Assembly: GCA_035626155.1 (NCBI GenBank)
Contig: DASPOF010000029.1
Location: forward strand, 1-19,721
DNA length: 19,721 bases
Source of the DNA: DASPOF01 sp035626155
GTDB lineage: Bacteria > Desulfobacterota > Binatia > Binatales > Binataceae
Reading direction: 5' to 3'
Shown: piece after piece, positions 7,898-14,808 of the stretch
Layout of the letters: every line of letters starts with the position of its first letter
Numbering within the stretch: the stretch's first letter is position 1
Translations under genes and position numbers: made by a program
Notes under the pieces: model-generated
What the model saw: the letters and a program-made list of their open reading frames with translations, nothing else
Told to the model about the DNA's origin: nothing
The model's database searches: none

Positions 7898-8506
7898 ATG
7901 GGCAAACTCATCATGGTCCGACACGGCGAGAGCGAGGGAAACGCCATTCGCCACTTCACCAGTTCACCCGACGCGGCCATCACCGCGATCGGCCGCCGCC
8001 AGGCTCATGACGCTGCACTCAAGATCAAGCAGATGTTCAAGCCTGCGTTGGTGATCGCCAGTCCGTATTTCAGGGCGCGGGAGACCGGCAGGATTATCGC
8101 GGAGGAACTCGGACTAAAGCTCGAACTCGAAAGCGAGTTCCGCGAGCAGAGTCTCGGCCGGCTCGCCGGCCAGCCTTACGAAGTCGTGCGGGGGGATCCG
8201 ACCTACGATCCCGCCCGCTCGTGGAGTTGGCGGCCCCCCGGCGGGGAGAGCCACGAGGACGTCCGCAAGCGCAGCGGCCCGATGCTCGACCGGCTGGCCC
8301 GGCAGTATGCGCTTGACGAACTCGTCATCGTGAGTCACGGCGGGGTGATGCGCGCGCTATGGGCGCACGTGACCGGCCAGTGGGAGGGCGCGCACATCCC
8401 GGCCAACTGCGGGATCGTGCTTGTCGAGCACGAATCAGGCCGCTACAACCAGCCGCAGATTATCGGCGGCGGCCTCGATGCGGATGCGCGCCAATCCGGC
8501 GGCTAA
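7898..8506 (+). CDS. Histidine phosphatase (phosphoglycerate mutase-like) family protein
   Basis: 202 residues. The N-terminal motif MVRHGESEGN supplies the phosphorylated histidine H9 and R8. R60 in SPYFRARET, the acidic residue in FREQSLGRLAG (E83), and the second histidine H147 in IVSHGGVMRAL complete the branch-1 catalytic pocket. Families of this size include small-molecule phosphatases (CobC or GpmB type) and protein phosphatases, and no motif selects one substrate. No cobalamin or glycolytic genes are nearby, so specific names such as CobC are not supported. Its stop codon overlaps the convergent stop of the binding-protein gene by 3 nt. Confidence 0.9.
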   Translation: MGKLIMVRHGESEGNAIRHFTSSPDAAITAIGRRQAHDAALKIKQMFKPALVIASPYFRARETGRIIAEELGLKLELESEFREQSLGRLAGQPYEVVRGDPTYDPARSWSWRPPGGESHEDVRKRSGPMLDRLARQYALDELVIVSHGGVMRALWAHVTGQWEGAHIPANCGIVLVEHESGRYNQPQIIGGGLDADARQSGG

Positions 8507-9474
8507 TTGGCGGCCGGCTTCACTATCGCCCGCAGCTCAGCGGGCATCCGATGCTCGGGATCCCATCCGATCGGATCGGGATAAGCGATCAGGCCAAAGT
8601 CCGCCGCCGCCTTGCGCCCCGGCGCGCCCAGCATCATGCGGATGAATTCCATCGCGCCCGCGCGGTTCGGAGGATCGCTCGTCAGCGTCAGTGCGTACGC
8701 GACCGGCGCTCCGACAATCTCCTTCTGATTTGCGCCCGTGCCCACGCGGACCGATGCGGCGCCGTACTCGGCGCTGCGCGCAATTTCGCTCAGGTTGATC
8801 TCGACAGGCAGCGCGAGGAATTTGAGATCGCCCAGGCGCGCATCGCTGGCATAGCCGAAGTAGTAGTCGAGTTCGCCGCTTTGCAGCAGCGCGATCAGGT
8901 CGATACTGTGCGGCCGGATGTTCGTGACGGGACAATCCGCGGCAAGCCGCTCAGCAAGACCGGGCTGATGGTAGAAGCGCTCCGCGAGCTGCCACACGAT
9001 CAGCGTCCAGTAGCCGGCGGGATCGCGCTCGGGATTCGAGTGGCCAAACCGCACGCCGGGTTCGAGCAGAACGCGCCACCAGTTGTCCCCGGCGATCTTG
9101 TCGGCGGCGCGCGAGTGGGCCGTGTACACGATGCCCATCGCATTGCCCGCAAAGGTGATCGCCCACGGCTCGATCCCCTTGCGCGCAGTCTTCAGCAACC
9201 GCCAGTCGGCGGTGACCAGAATGTCGCACGGACGCCCGAGATCCGAGATCTTGCGGATCGCGTCGAGGCTCCCGCTGCCCTCGTGCCTGACCTCGACCCC
9301 GGGGTGCGATGCCTGGTAATCGGCAGCGAGCCGGGTCATGTAGCCGGCCAGGCTGTCGGCGTGGAAAATCGTAAGCGGCGCGGCGGCCGGCGCCCCGGCG
9401 GCCTGCGCGCTGGCGGCGATCAGCGCCGAGATCAACGCGGCAATGACGCTTGTAATATAGCTTTTGGTCTTCAA
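8503..9474 (-). CDS. WtpA-like tungstate/molybdate (oxyanion) substrate-binding protein
   Basis: 323 residues from a TTG start at 9474, preceded by a GAGGA Shine-Dalgarno sequence; a GATAAT -10-like element lies at 9508-9513. A signal peptide (hydrophobic about 7-22, cleavage near AQA at 23-25) leads into a type 2 periplasmic binding fold. The segment IFHADSLAGYMTRLAADY, then EGSGSLDAIRKISDLG and CDILVTADWRLL, follows the order and spacing of the archaeal WtpA/ModA N-lobe (HAGSL, AAGS, ITELG, ADVLASADY). In that family these residues cradle tungstate or molybdate. YYFGYASDA and GAPVAYALTLTSD are typical C-lobe and hinge parts. No membrane permease (WtpB) or ATPase (WtpC) gene is in the window, so the transporter is encoded elsewhere or the protein works as an orphan sensor. 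Ligand assignment by similarity only. Confidence 0.8.
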   Translation of the reverse strand: MKTKSYITSVIAALISALIAASAQAAGAPAAAPLTIFHADSLAGYMTRLAADYQASHPGVEVRHEGSGSLDAIRKISDLGRPCDILVTADWRLLKTARKGIEPWAITFAGNAMGIVYTAHSRAADKIAGDNWWRVLLEPGVRFGHSNPERDPAGYWTLIVWQLAERFYHQPGLAERLAADCPVTNIRPHSIDLIALLQSGELDYYFGYASDARLGDLKFLALPVEINLSEIARSAEYGAASVRVGTGANQKEIVGAPVAYALTLTSDPPNRAGAMEFIRMMLGAPGRKAAADFGLIAYPDPIGWDPEHRMPAELRAIVKPAAN

Positions 9475-9520
9475 GGCGTCCTCGCTCTCAATGGGCTTCG
9501 CGCAGTGATTATCTAATGGA

Positions 9521-9552
9521 ATCGGCGCGGACCATACTGCATCCGCGCCGAT
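9521..9552 (-). terminator. Hairpin terminator after the large porin-like gene
   Basis: A perfect 11-bp inverted repeat (ATCGGCGCGGA and its complement) with a 10-nt loop lies 22 bp beyond the TAG stop of the minus-strand gene. On that strand it is followed by TTCCATTAGATAAT, moderately T-rich. It also separates this gene from the WtpA-like gene downstream on the same strand. Confidence 0.6.
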
Positions 9553-9574
9553 CCCGGCTCAGGGGTTTGCCTTC

Positions 9575-11365
9575 CTAGTACTTGAACTCGAGGTTCAGGA
9601 AGAAGGCGTGCGTATCCCGCGGCACCGCGAAGGGAGTTTCGGGCACCGTAGTACTTCCGACCACCGTCTCGGGGAACGTGAACTGGCTATGGTAGTAGTT
9701 GATCTCCTGCGCCGTGAATGCAATCCGCAGGTTCTGGTTGACCAGATACTGCAAGCCCAGATCGTATCGATAGAAATCCAGCGGATTCTTCTTAATCTGC
9801 CCTTGCGTATTGGGCTGGAATACCTCCCACAAACCGAAGATGGTAAACGGCGTGTGCGCGATGTCGAGGTGACCGAGGACATCCCATCCCATCTGGTGGC
9901 TCTGCCCGGTTCCCAGGAGCGCACTCACCATTTTGTTCCACCCGGTGAATCTATTGCCGACACTGGGTATGCCGATCGCGTCCGACGGACCCGAGCCCGA
10001 GTACAGGTTGTTTGAGGCGAAAGCGTTCTGGCCGTAATCCCACTCGCCGATCAATCCCCAGCCCCATCCTCCAAAATCAGCCGGGTTCGCGTTGTAGTGC
10101 AGCAGCACCGACATCCGCATGATGTGCGCATCAAGCGCAGTCAGGCTCTTGGTAAGGCTGGACGGCCCTTGTTGCACGTCCTCTGCCTTGTTCGGATAGC
10201 CATAGTTGTAGAAGTAAGTAATACCCAGACCATCTGTGCGCGATTTGGCTCCGAGCGGATTAAGCGTCAGGCGGCCCATCACCTGCTTGTACGAACTCTG
10301 TTCGACGGAGCGGTAGCCGGGGTCGTCGAACACGCCGATATCATAATCAGCGTATTGTTTCTCGTTGAACTTGATCGGGCCTTTAACCGACAGGCCGACG
10401 TGCGCGCCGGGCAAGCTCAGATAGTTCCACGGAATCTGGGAAGTGTAGCGATAGCCCCACTCATCCTCTTCCCAGGAAACCAGCGGATTCGGCTGCTGGC
10501 CGAAGGTGACCTTGTCCTCCCTCATCGAATCGACCGCCAGCACCTTGCGGAACAAGGTATTGTAATCGAGGTAGGCGTACTTCAGCCGCAGGCCCAGAGG
10601 ACCGTCCACCGTCTGAGCCCATCCCGTGTTATTGCCCACCAGGTCCCCGCTGCTCGCGGTGCAGGTCTCGGCCGGGACCGGGATGCTATATTTCGTGCCG
10701 CCTTTTGGTACTGTCACGCTTGTGGTTGTGGCACTGTTGGTGCATTTCGTCCCGGTGTTGATCATCGCGTACATATCGGGCGTGACGCGCATCGTGAAGT
10801 CGTCGTTGGGCGTGAATCGGAAGTCGAGATAGGCGCGGTTGATGGCGAATTCATTATAGCCGTTGTTGCCGACCCCGGGCCATTGCATATTCACGTCCAT
10901 GAATTGCGGGCCGAAGCCGGTATGCGTCCATAGCCCGTAATAGGCGTAGACCAGGGTGCCGATCGAAATCTTCTTGTACCAGCGGGCGCCGAACTCCTCC
11001 CACGCGGGACGCATGTCGGCGAGCTGCTTGGCCATCTCGGCGTTCCACTGCTGTTGCTGGGACGCGTTCTGCTCGAACTCGGCGCGCATCTGCGCCTGAG
11101 TCGTTTTGAGCTGCTCCTCCGCCTTCTGCTCAACCGAGCGCTCGATCTCCGCCGGATTCACTGCGCCGGACGGAATGTAGTTGCCGAGCTTTGTGCGCCC
11201 CTTGCCCGGGCGGTTGAATAACTGGCCCGTGCGCTGATCGACGTAGACCGTGATCGTTCCCGGCGCGGCGGCGTCCTGCGCCAGTACCGGCCGGGCCGCG
11301 ATGCCTGCCAACGTCAGTGCGGCGCCGAGCAGCGCGATCGCGACTTTCCCTCTGCTGACTCTCAT
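9575..11365 (-). CDS. Porin-like outer-membrane beta-barrel protein with N-terminal coiled coil
   Basis: 596 residues from ATG 11365, chosen because it has a strong Shine-Dalgarno sequence (GGGAGGAAG, 4 nt upstream) and begins a good signal peptide cleaved near VLA at 27-29. The mature N-terminus has a short strand-rich segment (about 36-62), then a Gln/Glu-rich helix (about 71-118) likely to form a coiled coil. The remainder, from about 130, alternates aromatic and polar residues as in a large beta-barrel and ends in LEFKY, an aromatic C-terminus suited to BAM-dependent insertion. Two cysteines in a Thr/Ser-rich insert (coded near 10660-10750) may form a disulfide in a surface loop. The layout recalls trimeric porins that have a periplasmic coiled coil, but the specific family is not recognised and the substrate is unknown. 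It lies upstream of the WtpA-like gene on the same strand. Confidence 0.75.
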   Translation of the reverse strand: MRVSRGKVAIALLGAALTLAGIAARPVLAQDAAAPGTITVYVDQRTGQLFNRPGKGRTKLGNYIPSGAVNPAEIERSVEQKAEEQLKTTQAQMRAEFEQNASQQQQWNAEMAKQLADMRPAWEEFGARWYKKISIGTLVYAYYGLWTHTGFGPQFMDVNMQWPGVGNNGYNEFAINRAYLDFRFTPNDDFTMRVTPDMYAMINTGTKCTNSATTTSVTVPKGGTKYSIPVPAETCTASSGDLVGNNTGWAQTVDGPLGLRLKYAYLDYNTLFRKVLAVDSMREDKVTFGQQPNPLVSWEEDEWGYRYTSQIPWNYLSLPGAHVGLSVKGPIKFNEKQYADYDIGVFDDPGYRSVEQSSYKQVMGRLTLNPLGAKSRTDGLGITYFYNYGYPNKAEDVQQGPSSLTKSLTALDAHIMRMSVLLHYNANPADFGGWGWGLIGEWDYGQNAFASNNLYSGSGPSDAIGIPSVGNRFTGWNKMVSALLGTGQSHQMGWDVLGHLDIAHTPFTIFGLWEVFQPNTQGQIKKNPLDFYRYDLGLQYLVNQNLRIAFTAQEINYYHSQFTFPETVVGSTTVPETPFAVPRDTHAFFLNLEFKY

Positions 11366-11755
11366 CAGTCTTCCTCCCGGTTGCTTCCCCTGGTCACTTT
11401 TCGTTCTTCGCGGAGCTCCAGACTCAGGGAGCTCGTTTTGCTGATTTGGGCTTGTTCGAACTGGGCGACTTGCACGGGCAGGCGCCGCGATTCGGGTCGC
11501 AGCGCGAGCCGGCGCACGGCGCGGGCGCGGCCATCGCAGCCCGGGACGGACCTGTTCGCGGCGAAGTTCCGGTTTTGATGCGCCTGCCGGTTCGGTCTCC
11601 CATAATCGGACGGTCATGCCATTATCATGGCGAATTGTCAAGGACCATAGCTACGCTTGGCAGGCATTTAAGGGGTATGCTCAAGCGCAGGCCGGCTCGC
11701 CGCGGGCGGCGCCCTTCAGATTCGGACGCCCGCAGGTGAGGAGCAGGCTTACGTC
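11366..11755. other. 390-bp divergent intergenic region with a palindrome and a -35-like box
   Basis: No convincing gene is seen. It separates the porin-like gene (minus) from the DUF4336 gene (plus) and must carry both promoters. The porin Shine-Dalgarno sequence is at 11370-11378. GCCATTATCATGGC at 11618-11631 is a 5-bp perfect palindrome around a 4-bp centre. On the minus strand it sits directly downstream of a perfect TTGACA box (11636-11641), although no -10 element is properly spaced from that box. A GAGGAG-like element near 11738 is about 12 nt from the DUF4336 start. Confidence 0.5.
11618..11631. promoter_or_regulatory. Palindromic candidate operator GCCAT-TATC-ATGGC
   Basis: Perfect 5-bp arms flank a 4-bp centre, overlapping what would be the spacer of a minus-strand promoter whose -35 (TTGACA) is at 11636-11641. 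It could be the binding site for a dimeric regulator of the porin-like gene. ATGGC half-sites recur ahead of the regulator gene at 13562. The link is inference. Confidence 0.35.
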
Positions 11756-12442
11756 GTGTTAACCGAGGTGGCGGATCAAATTTGGATTGCGGACGGACCT
11801 TGCGTGCCGTTTCTCGGCTATCCCTATCCGACGCGGATGGCGGCGGTACGGCTGCGTGATGGAAGTTTGTGGGTCTGGTCGCCGATCCGGTTATCGGAAG
11901 AACTGAAGACGGCAGCGGCTCGAGTCGGACCGGTGCGTTATCTGGTCTCGCCCAACAAGCTTCACCATCTCTATCTGGGTGAGTGGGCGCGCGCATGGCC
12001 CGACGCCAAACTTTACGCGCCTCCCGGTCTGGCGCGGCGCCGCCGCGATCTGTCGTTCGATGCGCAGCTCGAAGAGGCGCCCGATCATGCCTGGGGCGGC
12101 GAAATCGATCAGACAATCGTGGGCGGCAGCCTCGTTATGACCGAGGTCGTGTTTTTCCATCACGGCTCGCGCACGGCGCTCTTGGGCGATCTCATCCAGC
12201 GATTCGATCGTTCCGGGCTGCACGGATGGCGTCGCACGGTCATGTCGCTCGACGGGCTTGTCGGGCCCGGCGGAAGCACCCCCCGGGAGTGGCGCTGGTC
12301 GTTCTGGAACCGGACCGCTGCCCGCAAAGCGAGGCAGAAAATCCTCGACTGGAATCCGAAGCGCGTGATCATCGCTCACGGCGAATGGGTCCGCGACAAC
12401 GGGCGCGAAACGGTGGCGCGAGCGCTCGGGTGGATGGGCTAG
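11756..12442 (+). CDS. DUF4336 (degenerate metallo-beta-lactamase fold) protein
   Basis: 228 residues from GTG 11756. The layout is that of DUF4336 proteins, which resemble metallo-hydrolases. WSPIRLSEEL at 41-50 is followed by YLVSPNKLHHLYLGEW at 62-77, where a canonical enzyme would have HxHxDH, and then by FFHHGSRTALLGDLI at 133-147 with H135/H136 and D145. The canonical first zinc site is therefore only partly kept, and catalysis cannot be assumed. There is no signal peptide or membrane segment, so it is probably cytoplasmic. The family has no established function. It is divergent from the porin-like gene and convergent with the second barrel gene, so it is probably transcribed alone. GTG at 11768 is a possible alternative start. 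Confidence 0.8.
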   Translation: MLTEVADQIWIADGPCVPFLGYPYPTRMAAVRLRDGSLWVWSPIRLSEELKTAAARVGPVRYLVSPNKLHHLYLGEWARAWPDAKLYAPPGLARRRRDLSFDAQLEEAPDHAWGGEIDQTIVGGSLVMTEVVFFHHGSRTALLGDLIQRFDRSGLHGWRRTVMSLDGLVGPGGSTPREWRWSFWNRTAARKARQKILDWNPKRVIIAHGEWVRDNGRETVARALGWMG

Positions 12443-12443
12443 A

Positions 12444-12485
12444 TTCGGGCATCTCCGGCTGAACGCATCATCCGGAAAGCCCGAA
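12444..12485. terminator. Nested-stem bidirectional terminator candidate
   Basis: An outer 7-bp stem (TTCGGGC with GCCCGAA) and an inner 5-bp stem (TCCGG with CCGGA) enclose a 13-nt loop, starting directly after the DUF4336 stop and ending 21 bp before the stop of the convergent barrel gene. The T-tract is poor on both strands, but the position fits a shared terminator. Confidence 0.5.
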
Positions 12486-12506
12486 GAGCGAGTCGAGCGT
12501 TCCCGC

Positions 12507-13412
12507 TCAGAACGGGATCCGGGCGGTGATTATCCAGTTGTGATTGTACGAGCGATACTTCGTCGCTGCGATTTGCACGCCTGTGCCGAGCGTCACGCCG
12601 ATGCGGTCGTGGATAGGAAAGCGTCCCATGACTATTCCGGGAGTGAGAAACAGTTGATTGTGCCCGGTCTTCTTGCCGTATGAGAACCATGTGTAATTGG
12701 TCTCGAACTCGGGCCACAGGTACTTGAACACCCGGTACTGGAAGGTCGTGTTGTACGCCACCGGCAGGCCGAGGCGATCGAGGCCGCCGCTCGGCAGCGC
12801 GACGCCGACCGTGCTCTGCACGTCGAAGTCTCCGAAACCCTTTCCGAACGCCAGCGTGGGCGTGAAGATTCCATGACCGGAGCCGTTGACGTTCGACCCG
12901 GTCGGCACGCTGAAGCCCATGAATGCGGTCACGATGTAATTCCCGCTGTCCTCGTTCGCCGAGAGCAGCCGCAATTTCAGGAGAAACGGCCAGTCGCCAA
13001 AACCGTCGGTGTTGCGCGGCCTGGTGCGCTTGAGGAACGGCGGCATGCCCACGATTACCTCGGTGTGCCCTTCCGGGATGATCTCCAGGCCTTTGCCGCC
13101 GTCGAAGCTGTCGGTCGCGACGTTCCCCTCGCTCGAGGACTGGAAGAACTGGTCGTAGCGCAGCTCCTGCTCGAGCCGCGGCGTGACCGTTACCAGCGGG
13201 GTTATCCAGTGAGGCTGTTCGGCCTGTGCGCGCGATGCCATCGCAAACCAGTCGCCGAAGAAGCCCCCGAGCGATGACAGCGGGCTTAACCGCGCCATCG
13301 CCGGGTCCGGGACCGGGTCGGCGAGCGCCGCGGGCGCCGCGATAGCAAGCAGGAGCAGGGCGGCGCAGAGGGAAATTCCAAATTGGAACGGGATTCCGGC
13401 TTTGGGTTTCAC
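12507..13412 (-). CDS. Outer-membrane barrel protein of the MetA-pathway (phenol degradation, PF13557-like) type
   Basis: 301 residues from GTG 13412. The signal peptide runs to about AALA at 28-31. The mature chain shows short amphipathic strands ending in Gly/Asn turns. GFSVPTGSNVNGSGHG and ALPSGGLDRLGLP with adjacent strands are typical of the PF13557 family of transporter-like barrels often annotated from a phenol-degradation operon. The C-terminus, ITARIPF, ends in Phe as required for barrel assembly. Despite the family name, direct roles in phenol metabolism are not established, and no ring-cleavage or phenol hydroxylase genes are here. No strong ribosome-binding site is visible ahead of the GTG. 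It diverges from the regulator gene at 13562, with 149 bp between, so the regulator could control it. Confidence 0.7.
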   Translation of the reverse strand: MKPKAGIPFQFGISLCAALLLLAIAAPAALADPVPDPAMARLSPLSSLGGFFGDWFAMASRAQAEQPHWITPLVTVTPRLEQELRYDQFFQSSSEGNVATDSFDGGKGLEIIPEGHTEVIVGMPPFLKRTRPRNTDGFGDWPFLLKLRLLSANEDSGNYIVTAFMGFSVPTGSNVNGSGHGIFTPTLAFGKGFGDFDVQSTVGVALPSGGLDRLGLPVAYNTTFQYRVFKYLWPEFETNYTWFSYGKKTGHNQLFLTPGIVMGRFPIHDRIGVTLGTGVQIAATKYRSYNHNWIITARIPF

Positions 13413-13450
13413 AACCGCGATGTTATGCGATTTTTATGGCAACTGAGAAG

Positions 13451-13478
13451 AATCATGGCTAATCTCGGCGGGCGCAGG
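13451..13478 (+). repeat. Imperfect copy of the regulator's start region (second copy 13570-13597)
   Basis: These 28 bp match 13570-13597 at 22 positions, including ATCATGGCT and CTCGGCG, 119 bp apart. The upstream copy opens an ATG frame of only eight codons before TAG, so it is not a gene. It could be a remnant of a short duplication or a repeated operator; chance is possible. Confidence 0.35.
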
Positions 13479-13561
13479 TAGACCCAGGAGCGAGTGTGAG
13501 ACGATACGATTGGGCTTGCCTCTGAAATTGAGTCTCGCGCCGGTCACGCAATTATGGCAGG

Positions 13562-14692
13562 ATGTCAACGATCATGGCTGAGCTCGGCGACCGCCTGAAA
13601 ACCGCCCGCGCCGCGCGAGGGTTGAGCCAGAGCGAGCTTGCCCGCCGAAGCGGGATCTCGCGCCAGGCGCTCGGCGCGATCGAGTCGGGCGTTTACGCGC
13701 CCGGTGTCAGCGTCGCGATCGCGCTTGCCCGCGAACTCGGAGCAACTGTCGAATCGCTGTTCGGCTCGGGCGGCCCGGAACACATCCAGGCGGCCCTCCC
13801 CGGCCCGCCGCTGCCCGGATCGGCTGCGCACCGTGCGCGCGTCGTTCTCGGCCGAGTCGGCGGGCGCGTGATTGCGGTGCCGCAGGCTCCGGCCGCCTTC
13901 GGCCTGGCGCCGAGCGGCGGAATTATCGAGCGGATCTCGGGCCGGCGCGCGGAGGTCGAGGCATTCCTGTCGCCCGGCGAGATCGATTCGACCGTGCTGG
14001 TGGCCGGATGCGATCCGGCGGTGTCGATTCTGGGTGATTGGCTCGCGCGCAAGCGGTCGGCGGCGAGAATCGTCGCCATCCGATGCTCGAGCCGCCGCGC
14101 GCTGGAGGCGCTCGCGGAGCGGCGCGCGCACGCCGCGGGGGTTCATCTGCGCGATGCGAAAAGCGGAGAGTACAATCTCGCCGCAGCGCGCGGCGCACTG
14201 GGGCGCCGCCCGGCGATGCTGGTGAACTTTGCCCGATGGGAACTCGGGCTGGCGACCGCCGCCGCCAACCCGCTCGGTATCCGCGACTTCGCCGATCTCG
14301 CTCGCCGGCGTGTCAGGCTGGTCAATCGCGAGGCGGGTTCGGGGGCGCGGCACGCGCTCGACGATGCGATCGGCGCGCTCGGCCTCAAGGGCGGCGCGAT
14401 AACCGGATACGGTCGGGAAGTGGCGGGCCATCTGGAGGTGGCCGCGGACATCGCGGCCGGAAACGCCGACGTTGGCGTGACGATCAGGGTCGCCGCCGAT
14501 GCGTACGGGCTCGGCTTCATCCCGATTCGCGAGGAGCGCTACGACCTCGCAATCCCGGAGCAGGAGAGCGGATTGGAACCGGTGCGCGCGATGCTCGAGG
14601 CGCTGTCCTCGGCCGCGTTTGCGCGGGAAGTCGCCGAGCTATGCGCATACGACACGCGCGACATGGGCAAGATCGTCGCGCGAATCTCCTGA
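13562..14692 (+). CDS. XRE-type HTH regulator fused to a periplasmic-binding-protein-like sensor domain
   Basis: 376 residues. A Cro/C1-type helix-turn-helix lies at residues 8-66 (LSQSELARRSGISRQALGAIESG at 21-43 is its recognition core). It joins a linker (about 70-125) to a type 2 binding-protein fold like PF12727, with VLVAGCDPAVSILGDWLARK, a central NFARWELGLATAAANPLGIRDFADL hinge region, RLVNREAGSGARHALDDAI, and a C-terminal AYDTRDMGKI resembling the ends of ModA-like proteins. Such fusions are cytoplasmic sensors, often linked to molybdate or molybdopterin genes; the WtpA-like gene about 4 kb away fits that theme. Two starts are possible, ATG 13562 and ATG 13574. A weak promoter (TTGAGT 13528, AATTAT 13550) would place the transcript start almost at 13562, so leaderless expression is possible. 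Target genes are unknown; the flanking barrel gene and the aldehyde dehydrogenase are candidates. Confidence 0.85.
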   Translation: MSTIMAELGDRLKTARAARGLSQSELARRSGISRQALGAIESGVYAPGVSVAIALARELGATVESLFGSGGPEHIQAALPGPPLPGSAAHRARVVLGRVGGRVIAVPQAPAAFGLAPSGGIIERISGRRAEVEAFLSPGEIDSTVLVAGCDPAVSILGDWLARKRSAARIVAIRCSSRRALEALAERRAHAAGVHLRDAKSGEYNLAAARGALGRRPAMLVNFARWELGLATAAANPLGIRDFADLARRRVRLVNREAGSGARHALDDAIGALGLKGGAITGYGREVAGHLEVAADIAAGNADVGVTIRVAADAYGLGFIPIREERYDLAIPEQESGLEPVRAMLEALSSAAFAREVAELCAYDTRDMGKIVARIS

Positions 14693-14696
14693 GCGG

Positions 14697-14730
14697 CGCC
14701 GCGCGGGATATTCGATTTACTTGCGCGGCG
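14697..14730 (+). terminator. GC-rich hairpin after the regulator gene
   Basis: CGCCGCGC and GCGCGGCG form an 8-bp stem with an 18-nt loop beginning 4 nt after the TGA stop. No T-tract follows, so it may only attenuate read-through into the aldehyde dehydrogenase gene. Confidence 0.35.
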
Positions 14731-14795
14731 GGGCGATGCCATTGTAGTGGAACAGCACAGCGGGCCGCACCCGTTTCCTCAAAATCGGTCCGGCT

Positions 14796-14802
14796 AAAGG
14801 AG
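14796..14802 (+). promoter_or_regulatory. Ribosome-binding site that fixes the aldehyde dehydrogenase start
   Basis: AAAGGAG lies 6 nt before the ATG at 14809. The frame remains open for 771 bp upstream across the regulator gene, but this site and the start of family homology rule out the long form. Confidence 0.85.
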
Positions 14803-14808
14803 CGAGCA

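Noticed and set aside
8359..9516. Plus-strand open frame of 385 codons
   Set aside because: It is antisense to the WtpA-like gene and overlaps the histidine phosphatase in another frame; arginine-rich composition is a shadow of GC-rich coding DNA.
11446..11739. 97-codon plus-strand frame in the intergenic region
   Set aside because: No ribosome-binding site, no domain, and it runs through the region expected to hold divergent promoters.
14038..14808. Upstream extension of the aldehyde dehydrogenase frame, which would give a 725-residue protein
   Set aside because: It overlaps the regulator gene in another frame; a strong ribosome-binding site and the family's normal N-terminus both place the start at 14809.
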